Source of the DNA: an uncultured Bacilli bacterium
Lineage (GTDB): Bacteria; Bacillota_I; Bacilli_A; RF39; UBA660
Reading direction: 5' to 3'
Length of the DNA stretch: 56,701 nt
Assembly (NCBI GenBank): GCA_934149325.1
Contig: CAKPEJ010000006.1
Coordinates: 1-56,701, forward strand
Shown: positions 1-6,977 of the stretch, one piece after another
Layout of the letters: every line of letters begins with the position of its first letter
Position numbering within the stretch: position 1 is the first letter of the stretch
Notes under the pieces: generated by a model
The model's input: only the letters and a program-made list of their open reading frames with translations
Databases searched by the model: none
Told to the model about the DNA's origin: nothing
Made by a program: the position numbers and the translations under genes

Positions 1-59
1 GATTCTTTTTTTATTTCAGCTAATTCTTTTTTGATTAACTCTAAAATATTTTTTTCCAT
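1..59 (-). CDS. 5' end of a CDS running off the window (19 codons seen)
   Basis: An ATG reading leftwards from 59 is preceded by AGAGGG at a six-base spacing. It opens a frame that stays open to the window edge and reads MEKNILELIKKELAEIKKE. The segment is Lys/Glu-rich and probably helical. Too little is present to name a family. Confidence 0.5.
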   Translation of the reverse strand, partial: MEKNILELIKKELAEIKKE

Positions 60-116
60 GTTTTTCCCTCTCTTTACATAAATTATATCATATTTTTTTA
101 ATTTATATATTAAAAA

Positions 117-138
117 ATAGTTAATTTTCATTAACTAT
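117..138 (-). terminator. Rho-independent terminator of the 299-aa gene
   Basis: Nine-base-pair stem (ATAGTTAAT/ATTAACTAT) closed by a GAAA tetraloop on the minus strand, followed by a T run. It overlaps the TAG stop of the gene at 135. Confidence 0.7.
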
Positions 139-1034
139 CTTAATTTCATTATTAAATTAACAATTATTGCTGCATATACCAAAACAATTATAGAAAGAAT
201 AAATATATCAGCAAACCCTGCTTTTCTATTATCTACAGGAGCGTATGTCATTGATTTTACCTTTTCTGGTTCTTGAATAGGAGTTTCAGAAACAGGTGTT
301 TCAATTTTAGATTCATTATAATTATATCCTAAGTTTGCTAATGTATTTTTTACACTAGTTGCATAATTTCCTCTAGCCATTTCTTTTTGTTCATCAGTAT
401 AAGTAGTTCCATACATACTAGCTACATCAGTATATATAAGTACATTATCAAAACTATGATTAATTGCATCATCCATTGAAACTTTATTTATAGATACATC
501 CTCTTTCATAATTGGTTTACCTGTTACATCATATTTATATAATTCTGTAGAAAAAGGTCTATTTTCCATTATAGATGTAACAGCAGCATTTATAGAATTA
601 TTTGTAACTTGTACTACTGCTCCACCAATATCTGGTGTACCATCTGGATTTTTAGAAAATGATGAAACAATTTTATCTAATGTATCTTTGTTATTTAATT
701 CAACTAATGTTTTTACATCATTCAAAGTCATTTTATTATTTAAATTATCATTTTGTGTTTGAGGTTGTTCTACACTTAATTGTTCTATAGGTTCTTCCAT
801 TACTTCTATTTTTTCTTCTTCTGGATTTAAAGTAAAAGTATCATAATTAAATTTTCCTGATTCCAAATCTGAAATACTTGCATGTACAGATGCTCCATCT
901 TTTTGAAGAATTATGTCACCTGTTTCAGGGCTCATTCCTTTAATATAAGATTTTTTATCAGGAGTTAAATTCATATAATACACTTGTAATCTTCTTGTTA
1001 TTTCTGCTAATTGTTCTTGTGTTGGTTTATTCAT
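135..1034 (-). CDS. Hypothetical tail-anchored protein, 299 aa
   Basis: No family recognised. The protein is soluble and acidic for about 270 residues and ends in one hydrophobic helix (about residues 272-296) with a short basic tail, so it should be C-terminally membrane-anchored with its bulk in the cytoplasm. A Pro/Glu-rich linker lies near residues 72-95 and another just before the helix. The start is supported by AGGAGG seven to eight bases upstream. The gene has its own terminator and lies next to accessory genes on the opposite strand. A second protein of this architecture (soluble plus C-terminal helix) is at 5103-5876, but I see no sequence similarity between the two. Confidence 0.75.
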   Translation of the reverse strand: MNKPTQEQLAEITRRLQVYYMNLTPDKKSYIKGMSPETGDIILQKDGASVHASISDLESGKFNYDTFTLNPEEEKIEVMEEPIEQLSVEQPQTQNDNLNNKMTLNDVKTLVELNNKDTLDKIVSSFSKNPDGTPDIGGAVVQVTNNSINAAVTSIMENRPFSTELYKYDVTGKPIMKEDVSINKVSMDDAINHSFDNVLIYTDVASMYGTTYTDEQKEMARGNYATSVKNTLANLGYNYNESKIETPVSETPIQEPEKVKSMTYAPVDNRKAGFADIFILSIIVLVYAAIIVNLIMKLR

Positions 1035-1106
1035 TATATATCCTCCTATTCCTACTATAATTCATTATAGCATACAAGAAAAAAAAGTAAACATATTTTA
1101 TTATAT

Positions 1107-1134
1107 TTGACAATTTTTTATCTGTAAAAATAAT
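1107..1134 (+). promoter_or_regulatory. Candidate sigma-A promoter for the DUF1016 gene
   Basis: TTGACA at 1107-1112, a 16-base spacer, and AATAAT at 1129-1134. It lies upstream of the shared 41-bp element, which would then fall in the 5' untranslated region. Confidence 0.45.
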
Positions 1135-1164
1135 GCAAAATAAAATATTTTGTTTTTTTATATA

Positions 1165-1205
1165 TTTTTTAGGGGGTTTTTGAATGTTTTTCGCGAATAT
1201 AATAT
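1165..1205 (+). promoter_or_regulatory. 41-bp shared upstream element, copy A
   Basis: Six T, then AGGGGG, five T, a variable five-base segment, a T-rich part, TCGCG and ATATAATAT, ending just before the Shine-Dalgarno sequence of the DUF1016 gene. The same arrangement with identical spacing lies upstream of the Rpn-like gene (minus strand, 48486-48446). By eye 36 of 41 positions match. The G5 run and CGCG are conspicuous in this AT-rich DNA. It contains a TATAAT, but that sits so close to the Shine-Dalgarno that the -10 role is doubtful. Confidence 0.6.
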
Positions 1206-1220
1206 TAGGAGGTGATTTAA

Positions 1221-1652
1221 ATCAATTATTATAATGAAATAAAAACTGAAATAATAAATAACGAAATAACTAAAAAGGTAAAAGATTATAGTAAAAATAG
1301 AAGTGATTTAAATACTTATTATAATGTAGGCAAATTACTATCAGAAGCTGGTAAACATTATGGTGAGGGAATAATAGAAGAATATTCTAAAAAATTAGTT
1401 ATTGAAGTTGGAAAAAAATATAATAAACGAACTTTATTTAGAATGAAACAATTTTATAACGTATTTAAAAATAAAAAAGTGTCGCAATTGGCGACACAAT
1501 TAACATGGAGCCATTATATAGAATTATTACCTATAAAAGATAAAGACAAGCTAATTTATTATTTGAATTTATCTATAGACCAACGATTGAGTAGAAATGA
1601 TTTAAGAAAAAGAATAAAAGACGATTGTTATAAGAACAAATGTTTGCTATAA
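1221..1652 (+). pseudogene. DUF1016 (YhcG-type) N-terminal domain only, start codon lost or ATC
   Basis: The open frame from 1221 encodes about 143 residues resembling the N-terminal domain of DUF1016/YhcG proteins, with recognisable segments such as TYYNVGKLLSEAG, KKYNKRTLFRMKQFY and LTWSHYIELL. A strong AGGAGG lies eight bases upstream of 1221, but the codon there is ATC, not ATG. The first in-frame ATG is at 1443 and would give a 69-residue product lacking half the domain. Full-length relatives of about 330-350 aa carry a C-terminal PD-(D/E)XK nuclease domain. Here a stop follows the N-terminal domain directly, so the nuclease half is missing. Either this is a decayed gene or a short protein initiated at a rare ATC codon. 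It is followed 21 bases later by a BRO-family gene. Confidence 0.6.
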
Positions 1653-1673
1653 TATGTAATAAGGAGGTTATAA

Positions 1674-2531
1674 ATGAATCAGGATAAAATGCATTTAGTA
1701 AATAAAATATTTAACAATGAAACAATAAGAACTGTATGGGATGATGAACACGAAAAATACTTTATTAGTATTGTAGACTTAGTTGGAGTTTTATCAGAAA
1801 GTGATAGACCAAGAAAATATTGGAATGACTTAAAAAGCAAGTTAAAACAAGAGGGAAACGAAGTGTCCGAAAAAATCGGACAGTTAAAATTAAAATCACA
1901 AGATGGTAAATATCGACTTACAGATGTGTGTGATATTGAAGAAATGTTTAGAATTATAGAATCTATACCAAGTAAAAATGCTGAACCAATTAAGCAATGG
2001 TTAGCAAAATTAGGTAGTGAAAGAATAGATGAAGTATTTGATCCATCATTGGCAGCTCAAAGATCTATAGATATATATCGTACTAAAGGTTATGATGAAA
2101 AATGGATTGCAAAAAGATTAAAAGGAATTCAAGATAGAAAAGAATTAACTGATATTTGGCAAGAAAATGGTATAACTGATGGTAAAGAATATGCTATACT
2201 AACTAATGAAATCTATAAAGAGTGGTCTGGTATGACGACTAAAGAATATAAACAATATAAAGGTCTTCATAATGAGTCTTTAAGAGATAATATGGATAAT
2301 ATTGAAATAATATTAGCTGATTTATCAGAGGAAACTACAAAAAGACTCAATGAAAAACATAGACCACAAGGCTTAGAACAAAATAAAGAAGTAGCTAGAA
2401 TGGGAGGACATGCAGCAAAAGTAGCAAGAGAAGATATAGAAAGAAATTTAGGAGAATCCATTATTAATAAGCAAAACAGATTAAATTATGAATATAAAGA
2501 AACAAAGGAATTAGAAGTTTCTAGAAAGTAA
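1674..2531 (+). CDS. BRO-N domain protein, phage antirepressor-like
   Basis: This 285-aa protein has an N-terminal BRO-type domain (about residues 12-115, with ENETIRTVWD-like and PRKYWNDLK segments) and the C-terminal region usual for this bacterial BRO subfamily (WSGMTTKEYKQYKGL, LRDNMDNIE, and a GGHAAKVARE stretch near residue 245). BRO-N domains are known DNA-binding modules of phage and prophage antirepressors. AAGGAGG precedes the start. It follows a DUF1016 fragment, so the pair looks like a small acquired accessory module. After the TAA stop the same frame stays open for 24 more codons, which may be a remnant of a longer C-terminus. Its target is unknown. Confidence 0.8.
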   Translation: MNQDKMHLVNKIFNNETIRTVWDDEHEKYFISIVDLVGVLSESDRPRKYWNDLKSKLKQEGNEVSEKIGQLKLKSQDGKYRLTDVCDIEEMFRIIESIPSKNAEPIKQWLAKLGSERIDEVFDPSLAAQRSIDIYRTKGYDEKWIAKRLKGIQDRKELTDIWQENGITDGKEYAILTNEIYKEWSGMTTKEYKQYKGLHNESLRDNMDNIEIILADLSEETTKRLNEKHRPQGLEQNKEVARMGGHAAKVAREDIERNLGESIINKQNRLNYEYKETKELEVSRK

Positions 2532-2620
2532 GTTGTAGTTGTAAAAAAAAATAATGAAATAAGTGAAGAACATAACTTATCAACAGGAAAAAAACAAAAA
2601 CTATAATAAAAAAAGTAAAA

Positions 2621-2642
2621 GATGAACAAAAAATTGTTCATC
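2621..2642. terminator. Bidirectional terminator between BRO gene and SASP gene
   Basis: Perfect nine-base-pair stem, GATGAACAA/TTGTTCATC, with an AAAA loop. It is flanked by A-rich sequence on the left and TTTAATTT on the right, between convergent genes. Confidence 0.75.
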
Positions 2643-2663
2643 TTTAATTTATATAAAACTTAA

Positions 2664-2876
2664 TTATTTATTTTGAGTGTTATAGTTACCACTTATTTGA
2701 GCTTGACCCATTTGAACTAATCTACGAGTGATTTCACCACCTACAGATCCATTAGCTCTTGCAGTAGCGTCTGCTCCTAAATTTACACCAAATTCATTAG
2801 CTATTTCATATTTCATTCTTTCGATAGCTTCTTTTGATGCTGGATTAACTAATTTATTATATGATTTGTTTTGCAT
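2664..2876 (-). CDS. Alpha/beta-type small acid-soluble spore protein (SASP)
   Basis: A 70-aa protein with the hallmark SASP blocks: EIANEFGVNLGADATARANG and then SVGGEITRRLVQMGQ. Alpha/beta SASPs coat DNA in the dormant spore and protect it from UV and heat. The germination-protease cleavage region (EFGV) is intact. The start is the ATG at 2876, seven to eight bases after AGGAGGTG. A GTG further upstream overlaps that Shine-Dalgarno and is unlikely to be used. This is direct evidence that the organism belongs to an endospore-forming lineage. I could not find a convincing sigma-G promoter by eye. Confidence 0.93.
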   Translation of the reverse strand: MQNKSYNKLVNPASKEAIERMKYEIANEFGVNLGADATARANGSVGGEITRRLVQMGQAQISGNYNTQNK

Positions 2877-2969
2877 TATTTTCACCTCCTATACATTAAT
2901 ATAGTGTGAAATTTTTAACATATCATACGTTTTATTACATGGAAATTAGTGGTAAAAAAAGAAGAAAAA

Positions 2970-3923
2970 TTATTCTGTAATTTTTTCTTCTTCTAGTTCT
3001 TTTGTATTTCCTTGAATTACATTTAAAATTCCATCCATTTTTTGTTGAACTGAATTTAATTCACTTTCAAGTTTTTCACCTTTTTGAGTTAATTCATCAT
3101 TATCTTTCTTTAATGATAAAGTTTCTTTTTGTTTTTCAAATAAATCAAATTTAGTTTTAGATAATTCTTCTTCTAAAGCTTCAATTTGTGCTTGTTGCTT
3201 TGCATATACATCTAAAAGTAAAGGTTCAACTTCATTTTTAAATTTTTCCTTATAATCTGGTTTATCAACATTTAATTTTACTGGCTCATTGATTGTTTCT
3301 TCAACTTTTGGTTCTACAGCAACAACTGGTGGAACAGTTAGTTCTGGTTTTGCAGTTTCCATAACTTGTTCAACTTTTTTTGTTCTTGCTTGTAATTCTT
3401 CAAAAGTTGGAATGTTTATTGTTTGAGTACTTTCTAAATTTGTTTCATTAGTAATAAATTCTGCTGGAGTTTTTGCTTCTGTTTCTGGTTCAGATTTTAA
3501 AGTTGGAACTTCAACTTCTTCAGTTACTACTTCTTCCTTATATTTACTTGCTAATGTATTGGCAAATTTATTTGATACAAATAATTTTTTAGGTTTTCTA
3601 ATAGAAATTTCTTCACCTACAACTTTTAAATCACTTTTGTTATTTTCTGGTAAATCACTAGTATCATCTTTTGCTAATAATTTCATAATATTTTTAATTT
3701 CATCCCACTCAGTTGTTGTATCAATTTCTTTATAAGAATAGTTACCTTTTTCTCCAATAATTCCTGTTGAATAAATTTTTATCATATCATTATCATTTAT
3801 TTCTCCATAAGTATATGATATATAATTTATTCCGTTTAATAACTTAAATTTTGCTAATACTTCTGCCTCTTGCCTAATTCCCTCTTCATTTATTACATAA
3901 AATAATCTATTGCTATCTTTCAT
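2970..3923 (-). CDS. DUF1292-domain protein with C-terminal coiled coil
   Basis: The first 80 or so residues (RLFYVINEEGIRQEAEVLAKF and following, with repeated short beta segments) resemble DUF1292/YrzB, a small domain of unknown function common in Firmicutes. A low-complexity Pro/Glu/Val/Thr linker follows (about residues 90-220). The last 90 residues form a strongly predicted coiled coil (QAQIEALEEELSKTKFDL and on). No signal peptide or membrane helix is visible, so it is probably cytoplasmic. AGAGGTG precedes the start. The function is unknown. The domain-linker-coil layout suggests a scaffold or binding protein, which is inference. Confidence 0.65.
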   Translation of the reverse strand: MKDSNRLFYVINEEGIRQEAEVLAKFKLLNGINYISYTYGEINDNDMIKIYSTGIIGEKGNYSYKEIDTTTEWDEIKNIMKLLAKDDTSDLPENNKSDLKVVGEEISIRKPKKLFVSNKFANTLASKYKEEVVTEEVEVPTLKSEPETEAKTPAEFITNETNLESTQTINIPTFEELQARTKKVEQVMETAKPELTVPPVVAVEPKVEETINEPVKLNVDKPDYKEKFKNEVEPLLLDVYAKQQAQIEALEEELSKTKFDLFEKQKETLSLKKDNDELTQKGEKLESELNSVQQKMDGILNVIQGNTKELEEEKITE

Positions 3924-3960
3924 ATTGCACCTCTTTTGCTATTATCTTAAGGAAATTATA

Positions 3961-4245
3961 TCATAATATTATTTTTTTAGCAACAAAATATTTACACCCA
4001 TAAGCACATTTATTATTTAAATATTCATCAAGTCCACTTATTTTATTAATTTTTTTTGATTTTTTATTTTCATCTTCATAAAAACCTTTTAATCTTAGTT
4101 TATCATATGCTATATCGCCTACTACATAATCATATTCAAAAAAGTAATCAGTACATTTTGAAACAAACTCTTCTTCATTAAAAGCATTTCTATAATCTTT
4201 TATTATTTCATAACCAATATTTTCTACTTTAACTATATGTTTCAT
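3961..4245 (-). CDS. yutD: YutD-family protein
   Basis: A 94-aa protein matching the YutD (DUF1027) pattern: YDYVVGDIAYDKLRLKGFY in the middle, then a YLNNKCAYGCKYFVAKK-type ending with two Cys in C-x3-C. Length and motif order are typical of the Bacillus protein, whose biochemical role is not established. GGGAG lies upstream of the ATG. It follows yunB on the same strand; yut and yun genes are also neighbours in Bacillus. Confidence 0.8.
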   Translation of the reverse strand: MKHIVKVENIGYEIIKDYRNAFNEEEFVSKCTDYFFEYDYVVGDIAYDKLRLKGFYEDENKKSKKINKISGLDEYLNNKCAYGCKYFVAKKIIL

Positions 4246-4281
4246 ATTATATCTCCCATAAATATTATAATAAAAAATAAA

Positions 4282-5043
4282 CTAATTATCAATATCAATC
4301 GGAACACTTAAAGAACTAGAATTTTTATTTAATGCACCATCATTATAATAATCTGGAACTCTACCTTGAACTATTTTTATAGCAATAGGTATATCATTTG
4401 AAACAGTTACTTCTTTTGAATTAAACGGTATAATTACTTCTTCTGTTACTTCAACATGAGCATATACTTCTACCATAATACTATTAATACCATAGTTTTC
4501 AACTTTAGTTCCGACATTACTAATAACATTACCAACTAAATTTATTTTTACTGGAACTTTAGGTCCCAAATTTGATAATAATGCATTATTAGTTATTATT
4601 CCCATAGGAATCTCAGCTATTACACCATTTTTTAATTTTTTTAAATCATAATCATCTTCATTTATAAATGTTAAACCATCTATTTTCCCTTTTTCAATAT
4701 TTTTTAAATTATCACTAACTATGTCACTCGTTCTTGCTAACACTTTATTTACAACAACAGGATTAAAATCAATAGAACTTATTTCACTGTCTTTATTTTT
4801 AGTAATTGAAAAAATATCTTCTTTATCAAGTATATTAAGTATCTCATCATCTACAGAGTTACTCATTATTTCTAGTGCCATTTTCTTAGTTTCCATCTGT
4901 GCATATTTCATTAAAGTCGGAAGTATTTTTTTATTTGAATATCTAAGAAAAAGTATAACAAAGATTATTAAAAAAATAAGTAGAAGTGTTACTTTATCTT
5001 TTAATTTAAATTTACTTTTCCCTTTTAATTTTAGTCTTTTCAT
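4282..5043 (-). CDS. yunB: Sporulation protein YunB
   Basis: This 253-aa protein has a basic N-terminus, one membrane helix (about residues 19-35) and the conserved YunB core: LPTLMKYAQMETKKMALEI, SIDFNPVVVNKVLA, EIPMGIITNNALLSNLGPK, YGINSIMVEVYAHVEV, and IAIKIVQGRVPDYYN near the end. In Bacillus yunB is transcribed in the mother cell by sigma-E and is required for normal sporulation. No Shine-Dalgarno is visible before the ATG, but a sigma-E-like promoter lies immediately upstream, so the message may be leaderless or nearly so. The preceding gene ends at its own terminator, so yunB is probably transcribed separately. Confidence 0.88.
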   Translation of the reverse strand: MKRLKLKGKSKFKLKDKVTLLLIFLIIFVILFLRYSNKKILPTLMKYAQMETKKMALEIMSNSVDDEILNILDKEDIFSITKNKDSEISSIDFNPVVVNKVLARTSDIVSDNLKNIEKGKIDGLTFINEDDYDLKKLKNGVIAEIPMGIITNNALLSNLGPKVPVKINLVGNVISNVGTKVENYGINSIMVEVYAHVEVTEEVIIPFNSKEVTVSNDIPIAIKIVQGRVPDYYNDGALNKNSSSLSVPIDIDN

Positions 5044-5048
5044 ATAAT

Positions 5049-5075
5049 ATTATATGAAAAAAGAAAAAGAATATA
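5049..5075 (-). promoter_or_regulatory. Sigma-E-like promoter in front of yunB
   Basis: On the minus strand TATATT is followed by 13 bases and then CATATAAT. This is close to the sigma-E pattern (-35 ending ATATT, spacer 14-15, -10 CATACAnT). The expected transcription start would fall at or just before the yunB ATG. The assignment rests on pattern and on the known sigma-E control of yunB in Bacillus. Confidence 0.4.
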
Positions 5076-5078
5076 AAA

Positions 5079-5102
5079 AAATTCCAGAATTAACTAGAAT
5101 TT
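5079..5102 (-). terminator. Terminator of the tail-anchored 257-aa gene
   Basis: Nine-base-pair stem with one G-U pair (AAATTCTAG/CTGGAATTT on the minus strand), six-base loop, then a run of seven T. Confidence 0.65.
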
Positions 5103-5876
5103 TTATTTTAAAATAAATTTTGTAATTACAAAATAACAACCTACAATAATTATAACAGTAAATATAAATATTAAAACTTTTATAAAACCATTGGATTTTT
5201 TTATTTGATCTTTAACATTTTTTAAACTATCAAAATCTTTTGTATTAAACATAAATGTATCAGTACTGTATTCTGTTGAATCATCATCAACTTGTCTTAT
5301 TTCTAATGGTTTTGTATCTTCTTTTTTTATTTTATTTGGTTCTTCTTTAAAATCATCAAGCAAATCAAGAGCCATACTAGTTGTATTACTTAAATTCTGA
5401 TTAGATTTTACATCGATATTTGTTAGTGTATTCATTATATTTAAAAGTTCTGTTTCTTCTTTAACTAAATCATTATACACTTTTCTTGTTTTGGCAAGTT
5501 CATTTTCTAAATCTAAATTACTTTTAAATTTATAGTTTTCAATTTTTCTTTTTTCATTTGCTTCTTCTATTATATCTCTTTTATTTTTTGCATCTCTAAG
5601 TACTTCGTTTATATCATAAGTCTTTTTAGGTTCTTCTTTATCACTTATTTGATAATAATCTTTTAATAAAGAATAAAAATCATTATTATTTATTTCTCTT
5701 GTAGGTCTTTTTTCTTTGTCAATAATTTGCTTTATTTTATTTATATCTATTTCATTAGAGTCATCAATGACTACCATGTTTGAATAATTTGTATCTTTAT
5801 ATAAATCATTATATAATTCTTTATTTTTCTCTGATCTTGAAAAATTTGAATTATATTTTTCTGTTCTATAACCCAT
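5103..5876 (-). CDS. Hypothetical tail-anchored coiled-coil protein, 257 aa
   Basis: No family recognised. It is a charged, mostly helical protein with a probable coiled coil around residues 100-160 (DAKNKRDIIEEANEKRK, then LENELAKTRKVYNDLVKEE). A 30-residue acidic linker follows, and a single C-terminal helix (about 233-254) should anchor it in the membrane with the N-terminus in the cytoplasm. The ATG at 5876 is chosen because AGGTAGGTGA lies at good spacing; a GTG nine bases earlier overlaps that signal. It is divergent from the ferredoxin gene and has its own terminator before yunB. Confidence 0.7.
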   Translation of the reverse strand: MGYRTEKYNSNFSRSEKNKELYNDLYKDTNYSNMVVIDDSNEIDINKIKQIIDKEKRPTREINNNDFYSLLKDYYQISDKEEPKKTYDINEVLRDAKNKRDIIEEANEKRKIENYKFKSNLDLENELAKTRKVYNDLVKEETELLNIMNTLTNIDVKSNQNLSNTTSMALDLLDDFKEEPNKIKKEDTKPLEIRQVDDDSTEYSTDTFMFNTKDFDSLKNVKDQIKKSNGFIKVLIFIFTVIIIVGCYFVITKFILK

Positions 5877-5979
5877 GATAATCACCTACCTATTATAAAT
5901 ATAACATATTTTTAAATTTTTTTAAATAAATTATATAAAATTTAAAAAAATATAGTATAATGATATTGGCGAGGTAATT

Positions 5980-6189
5980 ATGATGAAAATAAAAGTTAAC
6001 AAAGAAAAATGTTTAATTTGTGGAATGTGCGCTAGTATGGTTCCAGAAGTATTTGAATTTAACGATGAAGGATTCGTTGAAGCAAATAATAAAAATATTA
6101 CTGAAGAGAATAAAAAAGAAATTAAAGAAGCCATTGAAAATTGCCCTGTTGGTGCGATTGAAGAAGATAAGAAGGAAGAAGAAAAGTAA
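5980..6189 (+). CDS. fer: Small ferredoxin
   Basis: A 69-aa protein with Cys at 11, 14 and 17 (CLICGMC) and a fourth Cys at 55 in CPVGAI. This is the single-cluster low-potential ferredoxin pattern of Firmicutes, binding one [4Fe-4S] centre as an electron carrier. The C-terminus is an acidic Glu/Lys tail. GAGG precedes a tandem ATG-ATG; either could be the start. It is monocistronic, with a bidirectional terminator shared with the convergent rluB. The partner enzyme is not visible here. Confidence 0.88.
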   Translation: MMKIKVNKEKCLICGMCASMVPEVFEFNDEGFVEANNKNITEENKKEIKEAIENCPVGAIEEDKKEEEK

Positions 6190-6204
6190 GCAAAAGCTTA
6201 CTTT
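6183..6204. terminator. Bidirectional terminator, ferredoxin / rluB
   Basis: Perfect nine-base-pair stem AAAGTAAGC/GCTTACTTT with an AAAA loop and T run, between convergent genes and overlapping both 3' ends. Confidence 0.8.
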
Positions 6205-6923
6205 TTATTTTGCATTGCAAGTGCATGCATTTTTTGTACTTCTTTAGTTGTAAGTTTCCTAGACTTACCTGATGATAAACCTGATAAATCTAAAAATCCA
6301 TAACTTTCTCTCTTTAATTTTAAAACAGTATGACCTACTGATTCAAAAATTCTTTTAATTTCATGATTTTTTCCTTCATGAACTATAATTTCAACTATAC
6401 ATGTATTTGATTTTTTATCGATAGATTTTAATTTTACTCTATCTGGAATACATTTTATACCATCAATAATAATTCCTTTTTTTATAGTCTTAATTTCAAA
6501 TCCTGTTAATATTCCTTCTAATTTTGCAATATAAAGTTTTTCTATCTTACTTTTTGGATGCATCATTAAATTAGCAAATTCACCATCATTAGTCATTAAT
6601 AATAATCCTGTTGTATCATAATCAAGTCTACCAATTGGATAAAGTCTTTTATTAGAATTAAAGAAATCTACAACAGTTTTTCTTCCCTTATCATCTTTAG
6701 TTGTACATACCACTCCTCTTGGTTTATAAAAGATATAATACTCTTTATCTTGTTTTGCTAATATATTGCCATCTACAATAATTTCATCTTTTTCATTAAC
6801 TTTAGTTCCAAGTAAAGTTATTTTGTTTCCATTAACATATACTTTTCCTTGTGATATAAACTCTTCTGCTTTTCTTCTTGAACAAAATCCAGAATCAGCA
6901 ATTGCCTTTTGTAATCTTATCAT
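6198..6923 (-). CDS. rluB: 23S rRNA pseudouridine synthase, RluB/RsuA family
   Basis: This 241-aa protein has an N-terminal S4 RNA-binding domain (about residues 1-50, with SRRKAEEFISQGKVYVNG) followed by the RsuA/RluB catalytic domain. The catalytic motif is GRLDYDTTGLLLMTNDG with the essential Asp. The C-terminal HEGKNHEIKRIFES block is also conserved. It makes pseudouridine in rRNA, probably 23S. The ATG at 6923 is preferred because GAGGA lies nine bases before it; an ATG nine bases upstream overlaps that signal. The D,D-carboxypeptidase gene lies upstream on the same strand, as in Bacillus, but spmA and spmB, which usually sit between, are absent. Confidence 0.9.
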   Translation of the reverse strand: MIRLQKAIADSGFCSRRKAEEFISQGKVYVNGNKITLLGTKVNEKDEIIVDGNILAKQDKEYYIFYKPRGVVCTTKDDKGRKTVVDFFNSNKRLYPIGRLDYDTTGLLLMTNDGEFANLMMHPKSKIEKLYIAKLEGILTGFEIKTIKKGIIIDGIKCIPDRVKLKSIDKKSNTCIVEIIVHEGKNHEIKRIFESVGHTVLKLKRESYGFLDLSGLSSGKSRKLTTKEVQKMHALAMQNKK

Positions 6924-6977
6924 ATATACCATCCTCGTTTTTTAGTTCAATGATAGTATACCATAATATTTTATTTT

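Noticed and set aside
2902..2931. A sigma-G promoter upstream of the SASP gene
   Set aside because: CACACTA at 2908-2902 resembles a -10 with one mismatch, but no -35 match exists at a proper distance.
4721..5047. Long opposite-strand ORFs over yunB, the secretion genes, rplM and others
   Set aside because: They lack Shine-Dalgarno sequences and follow the codon shadow of well-supported genes on the other strand.
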